A DNA stretch of 64,000 bases from Selenomonas ruminantium AC2024 (GCF_000687995.1 NZ_JIAC01000001.1:1860001-1924000), one strand, 5' to 3'; counted from the stretch's first letter, positions 49,934 through 58,660 are shown. The notes: generated by a model not told the origin, from the letters alone. Translations and numbers: made by a program.

Positions 49934-51131
49934 CAGCTTTCTTGGTTTTCAGATCATCCAACACAACTGTTGCATCATCCTTGCTCCGATACTGAATAAC
50001 TGCCAGCAACAAAAACAAGCCCATTATAGCGGCAATCCAGCCAAACATTCTGGTAAAACCAATTTCCCCAGCTACAGTTCCCAGCACCAAAATACCGGTA
50101 CTCGTGCCAATATCCAGCATATTGTAGAACGTGGCACTGGCTGCACTGTGCCGGTCCGGCCGCACCTGATTGAGCATCCATGTCAAAAGTGCCGGTAAAA
50201 GGGCACCAGCGCCTAAGCCATAAAAAGCCGATGCTGTTAGCATCCAGCCCAACGACGGAGCCCAAAGCAAAAGCCCCAAGGCCGCCAAGTACGAAACTGC
50301 CCCCGGGAGAACCACTGCAAAGGCCCCATAACGATCCAGTAACCTGCCGCCGAAGGGACGGGATATAAAGATGAATAATGTACCGATTACAAAGAAAAGG
50401 CCAGCTCCCTCAATCCCCTTTTCCGCTGCCAGCATGGCAATGAAGGTATTGACGCTGCCGTAGCCAGCACCAAACAAAATGGTCAGTAGTGCCGGTCCCC
50501 CGGTATTGCGTTCACACAAGCGGTTGCGGATGGAAGACTTGATAGGCGAAACTTCAGGAAGTTCTGATGCATGCTTTTTCCCCCGGCAGATATAGGCAAA
50601 GAACAGGGCCAGCAGGGCAGCAGTTATCGACGATAAGAAAAGATTTACTGCCCCCTCAGACAAAAGCCACAATCCTAAAGCTGGAGCCATAGCCATAGCG
50701 ACAGTACTTCCCAAACCGAAATAACCGATCCCCTCGCCCCGGCGGGAAGCAGGAATCACATCGGCCGCCAGCGCCGCCGCAAAAGTCGTAGACAGGCCAA
50801 AGCCAAAACCATGGATTACCCGGGCAAACACCAAGGCATGGATGTTGGCAAACAGCATATAGCCAAGCGTTGCCAAAACACAAAGTACGAGACCAGCATA
50901 CAAGCAAATTTTCTTACCAAAAGCCCGCACTCCCGTGTCCGTAAACAAGCGGATAAAAATCGCTGAATAACCAAAAATACCGCCAATTAACCCCATTTGC
51001 ATTCCTGTAGCCCCGAGACTTGCCGCATACAGGGTAATCGTCGGTAGTAAAAAATGAAAACTTGCAAACAACAGGCCATTCGCCGCAATTAACGCACCGA
51101 AATTCCGTGTCCATAATTTTTCTTTTGTCAA
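49920..51131 (-). CDS. MFS transporter, drug/metabolite exporter type
   Basis: A 403-residue, 12-helix protein of the major facilitator superfamily. It starts with TTG at 51131 (GAGGAGCGAC upstream). The first loop motif is FGYSAIFIRLFTDTGVRAFGK and helix 4/5 has RVIHGFGFGLSTTFAAALAA with ADVIPASRRGEGIGYFGLGS, a pattern of small exporters. A strong sigma-70 promoter and a palindromic operator precede it. No regulator gene is adjacent. Confidence 0.9.
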   Translation of the reverse strand: MTKEKLWTRNFGALIAANGLLFASFHFLLPTITLYAASLGATGMQMGLIGGIFGYSAIFIRLFTDTGVRAFGKKICLYAGLVLCVLATLGYMLFANIHALVFARVIHGFGFGLSTTFAAALAADVIPASRRGEGIGYFGLGSTVAMAMAPALGLWLLSEGAVNLFLSSITAALLALFFAYICRGKKHASELPEVSPIKSSIRNRLCERNTGGPALLTILFGAGYGSVNTFIAMLAAEKGIEGAGLFFVIGTLFIFISRPFGGRLLDRYGAFAVVLPGAVSYLAALGLLLWAPSLGWMLTASAFYGLGAGALLPALLTWMLNQVRPDRHSAASATFYNMLDIGTSTGILVLGTVAGEIGFTRMFGWIAAIMGLFLLLAVIQYRSKDDATVVLDDLKTKKADGGL

Positions 51132-51149
51132 AATGATGTCGCTCCTCTC

Positions 51150-51171
51150 TGTAATTGACCCGTCAATTACA
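51150..51171. promoter_or_regulatory. Palindromic operator before the MFS gene
   Basis: TGTAATTGAC and GTCAATTACA are perfect complements separated by CC. It overlaps the expected transcription start, so a repressor here would block transcription. The TTGAC-type half-sites suit a MarR-family protein, but none is encoded beside it. Confidence 0.75.
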
Positions 51172-51178
51172 ATCTCCC

Positions 51179-51207
51179 ATTATAGTATGTAATAATCAAC
51201 ATGTCAA
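51179..51207 (-). promoter_or_regulatory. Sigma-70 promoter of the MFS gene
   Basis: On the minus strand TTGACA, 17 bases, TATAAT: both hexamers are perfect. Transcription should start near 51172, at the edge of the palindrome. Confidence 0.9.
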
Positions 51208-51250
51208 TTTGCTATTATTGAAGAACGCTGCTGTCCCTCCCCTTGCATAC

Positions 51251-51278
51251 AAAAAGGGATGTGTTATTTCACACCCCC
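51251..51278 (-). terminator. Possible terminator
   Basis: AGGGATGTGT and ACACCCCCT form a stem with a G-U pair and loop TATTTC. On the minus strand it is followed by TTTTTG, after the 79-codon gene. Confidence 0.5.
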
Positions 51279-51296
51279 TGTAAGGTACTATATTCC

Positions 51297-51536
51297 TCAT
51301 GCAGCCATTTCCTTTACATACTGCACGAGTGTTTTTTCGTCTGTGGCTATCATTGATTCCGGTACATAGAGGAAAACTCCTTCATCAATAGCGCGGGCTT
51401 CCTCTGATACATAACAGCCGTCCTTGGTCATAAGTGCAACATCCAGTCTATCTATCGATATCAACCGCTTGCCACTTACATCGATTAGTCTAGCCGGATA
51501 ATCTTCACCGTCAAATTTGATGGTTATCATTTTCAT
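51297..51536 (-). CDS. Small acidic protein of unknown function
   Basis: A 79-residue protein (MKMITIKFDGEDYPARLIDV) with beta strands and an acidic C-terminus (FLYVPESMIATDEKTLVQYV). Its ATG overlaps the stop of the 46-codon gene by four bases, so the two are coupled. No family recognised. Confidence 0.6.
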   Translation of the reverse strand: MKMITIKFDGEDYPARLIDVSGKRLISIDRLDVALMTKDGCYVSEEARAIDEGVFLYVPESMIATDEKTLVQYVKEMAA

Positions 51537-51673
51537 GCCACGACCACACTTTTATTCTGTTCTGATGCTCTGTTGGACTTTTTCGGATTCTGATTTCTCA
51601 GTGCATCAATAAGCCGCACTGCACTGCCTTCGTTAAATTTCCTAGGTCTCTCTTCAAACCGTAACACACACAT
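51533..51673 (-). CDS. 46-residue basic protein coupled to the 79-residue protein
   Basis: ATG 51673 behind AAAGGAG; MCVLRFEERPRKFNEGSAVR, then LIDALRNQNPKKSNRASEQN and a short tail. The TGA overlaps the next gene's ATG (ATGA). Together they look like a two-gene cassette of small partners, one basic, one acidic, a layout common in toxin-antitoxin pairs, though neither sequence matches a family I know. Confidence 0.6.
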   Translation of the reverse strand: MCVLRFEERPRKFNEGSAVRLIDALRNQNPKKSNRASEQNKSVVVA

Positions 51674-51779
51674 TTCGGGGATTCTCCTTTACATCTTAAT
51701 TTTTGACAGCATTTCCACCGTCAAGGGGATAGCCAATAACATACCATAAATCCAGATAAAACTGCAAGCTTATTTTTCA

Positions 51780-51869
51780 TTAGCCTTTCTGCGCCAGGAC
51801 AATACCTGCAAAAACCAGCAGCATGCCCATTCCCATAGCCAGCGTCAGAAACGGATAAATGTGTTCCAT
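51780..51869 (-). CDS. 29-residue single-helix membrane peptide
   Basis: ATG 51869, four bases after the stop of the ABC ATPase, reads MEHIYPFLTLAMGMGMLLVF, then AGIVLAQKG, stop at 51780. It is almost wholly hydrophobic and could be a membrane peptide of the transporter. No clear ribosome binding site, but re-initiation after the ATPase stop is possible. Confidence 0.45.
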   Translation of the reverse strand: MEHIYPFLTLAMGMGMLLVFAGIVLAQKG

Positions 51870-51873
51870 TATC

Positions 51874-52650
51874 TCAAATGTAATATTCGGTTTTATCCTC
51901 AGGTTTTAAGGCAAAGCACTCAAAAACTCGTTCACGGATATCCCAGAAATCCGGGCTGGTACGGTCGCGCTGACCATGCAGGTCTACCGGCAGTATGGTT
52001 TTAATCTGTCCAGGATTTGGTGTCATGACCACAATGCGGTCTGCCAGCACCACCGCTTCATCGATATCATGCGTGACAAAAATAATGGTCTTTTTCTGCT
52101 CTCGGCAGATAGCCGATACCTCATCCTGTAATTTCATACGGGTTAAAGCATCTAACGCCGCAAATGGTTCATCCATAAAGATAATTTCCGGGTCAACTGT
52201 CAATGCTCTCGCTATTGCCACACGCTGCTGCATCCCACCGGATAGTTCTGCCGGATGGCTGTCTGCAAAATCCTGCAAGCCAACAACCTCCAAATAGTGA
52301 CGAGCAATTTTTTCCCGTTCATCTGCAGGAAGCTGCTGTTCTTCCAATCCGAGTTCTACATTCTTTAGTACAGTACGCCAAGGCAGTAAGCCATAGTTCT
52401 GAAAAATCGTCACATATTTCGGACTAGGCTTAGCCACGGTTTGTCCATCAATCGTAACCGTTCCAGCACTAGCCCCTTCAAAGCCTGCCAGAATATTGAG
52501 CAGGGTACTTTTGCCGCAACCAGACGGCCCAAGCAAGCAAATAAATTCTCCTTGCTTTATCTCCAAATCCACATGGTCAAGAGCTTGAAACACACTGCCA
52601 TCCGCCTTGGTAAACTGACGGGATACATCTTCCACTTTTATATAACTCAT
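51874..52650 (-). CDS. ABC transporter ATP-binding protein (SsuB/TauB/NrtD type)
   Basis: About 258 residues from ATG 52650 (GAGGACCTAAGT upstream). Walker A GPSGCGKST, signature LSGGMQQRVAIARALTVDPE, Walker B IIFMDEPFAALDALT, H-loop FVTHDIDEAVVLADRIVVM. This is the family that energises nitrate, sulphonate, taurine or other small-anion uptake. It is third in the transporter block after a substrate-binding protein and permease. Substrate unknown. Confidence 0.93.
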   Translation of the reverse strand: MSYIKVEDVSRQFTKADGSVFQALDHVDLEIKQGEFICLLGPSGCGKSTLLNILAGFEGASAGTVTIDGQTVAKPSPKYVTIFQNYGLLPWRTVLKNVELGLEEQQLPADEREKIARHYLEVVGLQDFADSHPAELSGGMQQRVAIARALTVDPEIIFMDEPFAALDALTRMKLQDEVSAICREQKKTIIFVTHDIDEAVVLADRIVVMTPNPGQIKTILPVDLHGQRDRTSPDFWDIRERVFECFALKPEDKTEYYI

Positions 52651-52652
52651 AC

Positions 52653-53411
52653 TTAGGTCCTCCTCGTTAATCCCCACCGGCGGTAAATCTGCCCTTCCAG
52701 ATAACTTACGATTCCATCCAAGACTAAGCCCAGAACACCAATGGTCAGTATTGCAGCCATCAGCCAGTCTGCTCTTAGATTATTACGGGCATCAATAATC
52801 AAAAAGCCAAGACCAGATTGCGCACCAGCCATTTCTCCAGCAACGAGGAATACCCAGGCTGTCCCTAAAGCTAAATGCAGGCCTGTTGCAATACGGGGAA
52901 AAACTGCGGGGAATACGATTTTCCCTAAAATCTGAGGCTGGCCTATGCCAAAATTTTTAGCGACCTTTAAGTACACAGGTTCCATCCCCTGCACCGCCGC
53001 TACAGTGGCCAAAAGCACGGGAAAAAAGGCAGCGATAAATATAATAACAAGAGCGGGCATTTCACCAATGCCGAAGAATAATACGATAAACGGCAGCCAG
53101 GCCACAGGTGATACCGGGCGCAATACCTGCGCTACTGGATTAAGATAATTCCAGATTTTTTTATACCAGCCTAATACCAATCCTAAGGCCATGGCTAAAA
53201 CCACTGCACTGATATAACCCAGAGCAAATCTGCTGAGACTAGCACGAATATCTGCAGCCAGCACACCACTAGCCAGAAGTTCTCCCAAACCACGCACGGT
53301 TCCTAATGGCGAAGGAAACAACGCTTCATTCCAGCCCCCCAGCCAGGTTACGATTTGCCAAAACGCTAACAAGATAATAAGCGAACCACCAATATATTTA
53401 ACCTTATGCAT
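52653..53411 (-). CDS. ABC transporter permease (SsuC type)
   Basis: About 252 residues from ATG 53411 (GGAAAGGCG upstream). Membrane protein with six helices and the binding-protein-dependent EAA loop (AAVQGMEPVYLKVAKNFGIG ... FPRIATGLHLALGTAWVFL). It pairs with the ATPase downstream and the binding protein upstream. Confidence 0.92.
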   Translation of the reverse strand: MHKVKYIGGSLIILLAFWQIVTWLGGWNEALFPSPLGTVRGLGELLASGVLAADIRASLSRFALGYISAVVLAMALGLVLGWYKKIWNYLNPVAQVLRPVSPVAWLPFIVLFFGIGEMPALVIIFIAAFFPVLLATVAAVQGMEPVYLKVAKNFGIGQPQILGKIVFPAVFPRIATGLHLALGTAWVFLVAGEMAGAQSGLGFLIIDARNNLRADWLMAAILTIGVLGLVLDGIVSYLEGQIYRRWGLTRRT

Positions 53412-53442
53412 ATAATCACGCCTTTCCACTCCTGCCCAACAT

Positions 53443-54390
53443 TTACGGCAGGAGCGTTCTGTCTACAAAATCCTCATATTCCGGTATGCGTTCAATCAAT
53501 TTTGCCGCAGACATACGCTTTACTAGTTCGGCATAAGCCTCAGGCGTAATCTGCAGGTCATCATAACGAATGAGTTTCAAAGACATTTCCACGACTTTTG
53601 CCTTAGCCTTCAAATATAGCTGAGCAATTTGGGGCTGCTCTTCTTCATGTTCGGTTAGATGCTTTCCAGCAGCTAAATATTTTGCTGTTGCTTTCTTTGC
53701 CAGTTCATGATGTTTATTCACAAAATCACCATTAAATACGAGAGCACAGCATAAGCTATCCGGCCATAAATCTTCTGCTTTAGCCAAAATATGCCCTTTC
53801 CCCAGAGCAATCGCTTTGGCACCAAACGGTTCGGCTACACAGTAACCGGCAATCTGACCCTGAGCAAGTCCTGCCGGCATTTCCGGTGGTGACAATTCTA
53901 CAACCGTCAAATCCTGAAGACTCATGCCATGCTCGGCAAGCATCTGCTGCAAAAGTAAATTATGGGTAGACTGCTTGTGCGGTATGGCAAAGATTTTGCC
54001 ACGCAAATCCTCGACTTTTTCAATGCCATTTCCACCGATAATCACATTGCCATCCTTATGTCCCAAGGCCGCAGCCCGTACGTCGATGCCTTGTTCTCTG
54101 GCCTTTACGGCAAGTTCTATAAGCACAGACGCGCCATCCACTTTACCGGTATTTAATGCATCCATAAGTTCCGGCCATGAGCCATATTTAATCAGCTCTA
54201 CCTGTACATCATCATCTGCTGTCAGCAGTTCTTTTTCCGCAAATAGGGGCAAAGCATGTGTTATGGGCAGATAGGCAATGCGCACCGTATGTTTTTCTTC
54301 CGCTGCACTTTGTCTATCTCCTGACCATAAAAACCAGCCTGCACCACCTATAAGCAGGAGCAGAAGTATTACACTCCATAGTTTTCGCAT
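53443..54390 (-). CDS. ABC transporter substrate-binding protein (NMT1/SsuA-like)
   Basis: A 315-residue protein with an N-terminal hydrophobic segment (KLWSVILLLLLIGGAGWFLW) that probably anchors it. Family blocks: VRIAYLPITHALPLFAEKEL, KVDGASVLIELAVKAREQGI, DLRGKIFAIPHKQSTHNLLL, QIAGYCVAEPFGAKAIA. The ligand of such proteins includes sulphonates, nitrate, thiamin precursors and other small ions. It begins four bases after the CODH stop, so it is in the CODH operon. A ligand linked to CODH is implied but unidentified. Confidence 0.88.
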   Translation of the reverse strand: MRKLWSVILLLLLIGGAGWFLWSGDRQSAAEEKHTVRIAYLPITHALPLFAEKELLTADDDVQVELIKYGSWPELMDALNTGKVDGASVLIELAVKAREQGIDVRAAALGHKDGNVIIGGNGIEKVEDLRGKIFAIPHKQSTHNLLLQQMLAEHGMSLQDLTVVELSPPEMPAGLAQGQIAGYCVAEPFGAKAIALGKGHILAKAEDLWPDSLCCALVFNGDFVNKHHELAKKATAKYLAAGKHLTEHEEEQPQIAQLYLKAKAKVVEMSLKLIRYDDLQITPEAYAELVKRMSAAKLIERIPEYEDFVDRTLLP

Positions 54391-54394
54391 AGCG

Positions 54395-56428
54395 TTACCC
54401 CCAGCCTAATTTTTTTCGTGCTTCTTTCATATCCGCAACAATTTTTTCACCTAACTCCCGTCCATTGACATTAACCGTCATTACGGCTCCTAAAAGGTCT
54501 TTCGTATCTTCTTTTAGAAATTTTTCGACTGCCGTTGAGCCTTGAACTGGCGGTTCCACGCAATGATAAGAGTCAATACCGAATAACCGGAATGCCAGGG
54601 AAGCATCCAAGCCTTTTTCATTCGACCACTCCGGGCTGGCGAAAGCATAAGGCATATCCTTAATTGCTTGTCCGGCTTTTGCCGCTACCCCACCAAAAAT
54701 TCCAGACGAGCGGGTGTTATCAATACACTCACCCACATGCCAAACCGGTGGTACATCATATTCCTGAACAAACTCCTTTAAGGACTTACCACACCGTTCT
54801 GCCCCCTCCTTGCTGCAATACCCGAGTTTCAACAGCGGGAACGATGCACAACCATTGGTTAAAATCAGCACATTATTTTCCAGTAGAACATCCGCTACAT
54901 CAAGTGTTGCTTTTTCATAAACCACGCGTGGATTGCTGCAGCCAACCATATTGACAATACCTAAGATACGCCCATCCTTTAACGCCTCATAAAGCTTTTG
55001 GAAATCATCAAACTGCGCACCTACGTTTTCTGCAGTAAAACCAATATCTGCCGTAACTTCATACTGTGGAATCGATACAGCTACATCACGGCGGTCAGCG
55101 AAGCTTTCAATGGCTCTGGTCACAATCTTACGAGCCAATTTTTCCGTGTCACCGATATTGCTGTGTCGATAATCATAAGCATAATGCTCAGCCCCCGGCA
55201 AACGCGCTGAGTCACTGGTAGTGACCACTGTTGTCTTAAAGCAACGAGCAACATCCATAATCGCCGGATAAACATCCTGCACGTCAGCCACCCATAAATC
55301 CAGTGCTCCTGTCCCCAGAATAAGTTCTGCACCTACTGCATTAGACAAGGGAATTACCCCTTCATAGCGATACATAGCCGCCAGGCAAGAACAACAAATC
55401 CCATAGAACTGAATCCCCTTGGCACCTTTTTCCCTTGCCAGTTCCACCATTTCCGGCAAATGGCCTATGCGAACAATTTCACTGACCAGGGTCGGTAGAT
55501 GCCCATGTACAGCAATATTGACGTACCCTTTCTTTAGGGCACCAACATTGACTTTGGAAGTCGCCCGATGGCCGGTGCCGAACAGAACATCTGTACCAAT
55601 ATTTGACGCTACTACACCAGTAAAGCAGAATGCCAGACCACAGCGCAGGAAGGCCTTCAATATACTTTTATAATCGCCGTCCGTTCCCACACCTGTACGG
55701 TGATACGCATCAAATACTTCCTGATAAGCACTTATGGGAATAATCCCCAGCTTATCCCATACAGCTTGACGCTCTGCAGGTGCCAAAGAGCGGATAGTTC
55801 TATAATCATCCGGCAGTGGACGAGATAAATCATCCAGCAGCACATCGGCCAATTTCCCCACTAACCGTTTTGCTGACTGCCCTCTGGTTTCAATGCCAAA
55901 AGCCTGACATACAGCACGAAGTTTCTTCTCTCCCAAAATCGGCAGATTCAGCTTGCCTTCGGCAACAAACTTCATGGTAAGCAATATTTCTCTGGCATGG
56001 GCACCATGCTGGGCTACACCAGCAGCTGCACTGCGCAGAAGATTTCGTGCCACGATTAAATCCGCATCTGCACCACACACACCTTTTGGGCTTTTCTTGG
56101 TTATCTTACATGGCCCCATATTGCAGAACTTACAACATACACCGGCAAGGCCGAAAGAACATTGTGGTTTCTGTGCATCGAAGCGGTCAAAGATTGTCTC
56201 TTGTCCTAACTCATCCATCCTATGCAAAAGTTCCTTCACGGCAGGGTCTGGCGTTTCCTCCAGAACGTCCTTCTTTGTAGCAAAGGTTTTACGATATTCT
56301 GCTACAGCCTGCATATAGTCATTTACACCGCCATGCTCATGAGGATGATTGGCATCATGTTCATGGAAATGCCAATCCGCATGTTCATGAACATGGTCAT
56401 ATTCGTGATGGTGATTTTCTGTCGGCAT
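54395..56428 (-). CDS. cooS: Ni-Fe carbon monoxide dehydrogenase CooS, His-rich N-terminus
   Basis: A 677-residue catalytic subunit of anaerobic CODH (CO + H2O to CO2 + 2 electrons). Residues 1-33 contain 12 histidines (NHHHEYDHVHEHADWHFHEH, then DANHPHEHGG). The D/B cluster cysteines follow in CSFGLAGVCCKFCNMGPC. C-cluster ligands are visible: HGH near 306, GICCSC near 345, VARC near 393, GCSNPRV near 498, NGCASF near 523 and GECIDN near 565. No CooF or CooC gene and no acetyl-CoA synthase gene is in the window. A sigma-70 promoter lies upstream and a divergent Rrf2 gene beside it. The histidine tail is reminiscent of Ni-binding tails in HypB and CooJ and is probably for nickel. Confidence 0.95.
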   Translation of the reverse strand: MPTENHHHEYDHVHEHADWHFHEHDANHPHEHGGVNDYMQAVAEYRKTFATKKDVLEETPDPAVKELLHRMDELGQETIFDRFDAQKPQCSFGLAGVCCKFCNMGPCKITKKSPKGVCGADADLIVARNLLRSAAAGVAQHGAHAREILLTMKFVAEGKLNLPILGEKKLRAVCQAFGIETRGQSAKRLVGKLADVLLDDLSRPLPDDYRTIRSLAPAERQAVWDKLGIIPISAYQEVFDAYHRTGVGTDGDYKSILKAFLRCGLAFCFTGVVASNIGTDVLFGTGHRATSKVNVGALKKGYVNIAVHGHLPTLVSEIVRIGHLPEMVELAREKGAKGIQFYGICCSCLAAMYRYEGVIPLSNAVGAELILGTGALDLWVADVQDVYPAIMDVARCFKTTVVTTSDSARLPGAEHYAYDYRHSNIGDTEKLARKIVTRAIESFADRRDVAVSIPQYEVTADIGFTAENVGAQFDDFQKLYEALKDGRILGIVNMVGCSNPRVVYEKATLDVADVLLENNVLILTNGCASFPLLKLGYCSKEGAERCGKSLKEFVQEYDVPPVWHVGECIDNTRSSGIFGGVAAKAGQAIKDMPYAFASPEWSNEKGLDASLAFRLFGIDSYHCVEPPVQGSTAVEKFLKEDTKDLLGAVMTVNVNGRELGEKIVADMKEARKKLGWG

Positions 56429-56534
56429 AATTTTCTCCTACTCTCCAATACAAATACATTACACAGCAACAATACTCTTTTTTAACATCTAAAACTTAAC
56501 ATTTTATATTTACATTTAAAAAAATCATGTTTAG

Positions 56535-56563
56535 ATTGTATACCTTCTTACCCATAGTGTCAA
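56535..56563 (-). promoter_or_regulatory. Sigma-70 promoter of cooS
   Basis: On the minus strand TTGACA (56558-56563), 17 bases, TACAAT (56535-56540). It leaves a leader of about 100 bases. An AATAGGTATTTTAT-like element (56562-56575) abuts the -35 box, and a similar AATAGGTGATAAAAT is at 56604-56618; these may be regulator sites. Confidence 0.85.
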
Positions 56564-56577
56564 TAGGTATTTTATTA

Positions 56578-56606
56578 TTGCGCATCCAATTACCTTGTAG
56601 TATAAT
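56578..56606 (+). promoter_or_regulatory. Promoter of the Rrf2 gene
   Basis: TTGCGC, 17 bases, TATAAT at 56601-56606. It faces away from the cooS promoter, leaving only about 15 bases between the -35 boxes, so one regulator could control both. Confidence 0.65.
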
Positions 56607-56643
56607 AGGTGATAAAATTTTTCCATACCAAGGAGTTGATTAT

Positions 56644-57039
56644 ATGATTTCCACTCGCGGGCGTTATGCACTTCGCGTTATGGTTGACTTAGCTGAACAT
56701 GAAAAGGGGCAGTATATCCCACTTAAGGATATCGCTGCCCGTCAGGAGCTTTCCAAGAAATACCTGGAAATAATTGTGAAAGATTTAGTTCGCAGCCATC
56801 TGATTATTGGCACAAGCGGTAAAGGTGGCGGCTATAAACTGTCTCGTCCACCAGAGGACTATACGGTCGGAGAAATTATCGAACTTATGGAAGGAACTTT
56901 GGCTCCTGTTGCTTGTCTGGCAGATGGAAATCCGGAATGTCCCAGAAAAGATATTTGTAAAACAAGGCCTCTATGGGTTGAATACTATTCCATGAAGCAT
57001 AATTTCTTCTACTCGAAAAAATTATGCGACTTATTTTAA
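56644..57039 (+). CDS. Rrf2-family regulator with Fe-S type cysteines
   Basis: About 131 residues from ATG 56644 (CCAAGGAGTTGATTAT upstream). The start MISTRGRYALRVMVDLAEHE and the helix-turn-helix IPLKDIAARQELSKKYLEII are typical of Rrf2/IscR. The later cysteines C-x7-C-x5-C (CLADGNPECPRKDICKT) match the [2Fe-2S] ligands of IscR-type members. It is divergent from cooS and probably regulates it in response to redox, Fe-S status or CO. Which signal is not visible. Confidence 0.9.
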   Translation: MISTRGRYALRVMVDLAEHEKGQYIPLKDIAARQELSKKYLEIIVKDLVRSHLIIGTSGKGGGYKLSRPPEDYTVGEIIELMEGTLAPVACLADGNPECPRKDICKTRPLWVEYYSMKHNFFYSKKLCDLF

Positions 57040-57075
57040 TCCACACACCACCGGAGCTCTGCAACAACACAAAAA

Positions 57076-57110
57076 GCATGGCACATTGTCCAATAAACTA
57101 TGTGCCATGC
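57076..57110. terminator. Terminator after the Rrf2 gene
   Basis: GCATGGCACA and TGTGCCATGC are perfect complements, followed by CATTAAAACTTAT on the plus strand and TTTTTGTG on the minus strand. Serves both convergent genes. Confidence 0.75.
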
Positions 57111-57182
57111 CATTAAAACTTATCATTCCACAATTTTGATAGCCATTTGGATGATATCTTCAGTTGCAGTCAGCTATGAGAC

Positions 57183-58640
57183 CTAAATGATAATTCCAAG
57201 CCACTTCCAATATGTTGCCGCCATCAGCATAATGAGGCTATAAGCTATTACGGTCAGCGGAATACCTGTCTTTATAAATGTCTTTGCCTCAAATGTTTCC
57301 GTACCGAAAGCCACCATATTCTGTGGAGCATTTACCGGCAGGATAAATCCAAAGCAAATGACATATTGCAAAATCAGTGTCATTCCTACAACGTTAAGAT
57401 GTGAATATTCGGCTGATCCTTGAAGCACCGAAATAATAATCGGAATCATCGCTGCCGCTAATGCAGTTGCACTAGCAAATCCCATATGAATCACAATCAG
57501 GAACATAGCCAGAATAGCTATAATCATAAAAGCAGACGTATGATACAGACCAAATACATTCACAATCATATGCGCTATCCAAGTTGCAGCCTTGGTAGAT
57601 AGAACTGCAGAACCAAGACTAATTCCTACACCAAACAGCACCAGTGTTCCCCAACCAATTTTGGCCTGTGCTTCTTTCCACGTCATAATCCCTATCCCTG
57701 GAAGCATCATGGCCGTTATTGCCGCCATTGTCGTGGAAGATGTATCAAAGTTATGCAATATCTTTTCCGTAGACCATAGAAATAACAGCAACAGGGATAT
57801 TCCCAGCAGTTTCTTTTCACTCAGCGTCATCGGGCCTAACGCTTTCAATTCCCGTGCCACGGTTTCCTGCCCACCTTCTATCTCATCCATTTCAGGAGGG
57901 ACAAGTTTCAACAACAAGAAATACAAAATCACGCTCATAATTGCAGCAAAGGGAGCCGCTGTTATAAACCAATCCAGCCAGCTAACAGTTGTCCCCAACT
58001 GTTTCTCGATAAATTCCAACGCAATCATGTTCTGTGCCGCTGCCGTCTTTATCCCAACATTCCAAATGCTGTCAGCCTGAGCGATGGCAATCATCATCAC
58101 CGCTGAAAACCGACTTTTAAGTGGCACACCAAAAGCGGCAATGATGCCCATAACAATCGGCACCATACATGACACTCTGGCTGTAGTGCTGGGGACAAAA
58201 AAACTTAGGATAAAACCTACCAGAATTACTCCGGCTAGCACATTTTTAGTCTTGGCACCAATCTTAGACAGAATAAACAAGGCCAAGCGTTTATCAAGAC
58301 CAGTCTTCATCATCGCGGCTGAGATAAATAACGCTGCCCCTACCAAGGCAAGAGCAGGACTAGAAAATCCCGACATTGCCATTTTTAGCGCTCCGGAAGT
58401 TCCTAAAACCTTATCAGGATTTATCATATTCGGTGCCGTGCCAAGCATGAATGCCATAAGCGAGATGATTATTACAGCAGATACCGGATAAGAAACCGTT
58501 TCAAACATCCAAATTACGACAGCGAACACCAATATCGCCAGCATTCTATGTCCTGCTGTTGACAAATCTGGTGGTGTAGGCAACAAAAGTATCACCAACA
58601 GCGTAAATAATCCTAACGGCAAACCTATCTTTTTTCTCAT
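57183..58640 (-). CDS. DASS/SLC13-family sodium:anion (dicarboxylate or sulphate) symporter
   Basis: A 485-residue membrane protein with about 11-12 helices. Family motifs: FFVPSTTARVSCMVPIVMGI (the SNT-like substrate loop, here PSTTAR) and, in the second repeat, FGFILPVNAPQNMVAFGT (the second SNT-like loop). This is the DASS group (CitT, SdcS), transporting di- or tricarboxylates or sulphate with sodium. The exact ligand is not decided. Preceded by a consensus promoter and a leader with terminator/antiterminator folds. Confidence 0.9.
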   Translation of the reverse strand: MRKKIGLPLGLFTLLVILLLPTPPDLSTAGHRMLAILVFAVVIWMFETVSYPVSAVIIISLMAFMLGTAPNMINPDKVLGTSGALKMAMSGFSSPALALVGAALFISAAMMKTGLDKRLALFILSKIGAKTKNVLAGVILVGFILSFFVPSTTARVSCMVPIVMGIIAAFGVPLKSRFSAVMMIAIAQADSIWNVGIKTAAAQNMIALEFIEKQLGTTVSWLDWFITAAPFAAIMSVILYFLLLKLVPPEMDEIEGGQETVARELKALGPMTLSEKKLLGISLLLLFLWSTEKILHNFDTSSTTMAAITAMMLPGIGIMTWKEAQAKIGWGTLVLFGVGISLGSAVLSTKAATWIAHMIVNVFGLYHTSAFMIIAILAMFLIVIHMGFASATALAAAMIPIIISVLQGSAEYSHLNVVGMTLILQYVICFGFILPVNAPQNMVAFGTETFEAKTFIKTGIPLTVIAYSLIMLMAATYWKWLGIII

Positions 58641-58660
58641 TTACATTCATCCTTTCACGC

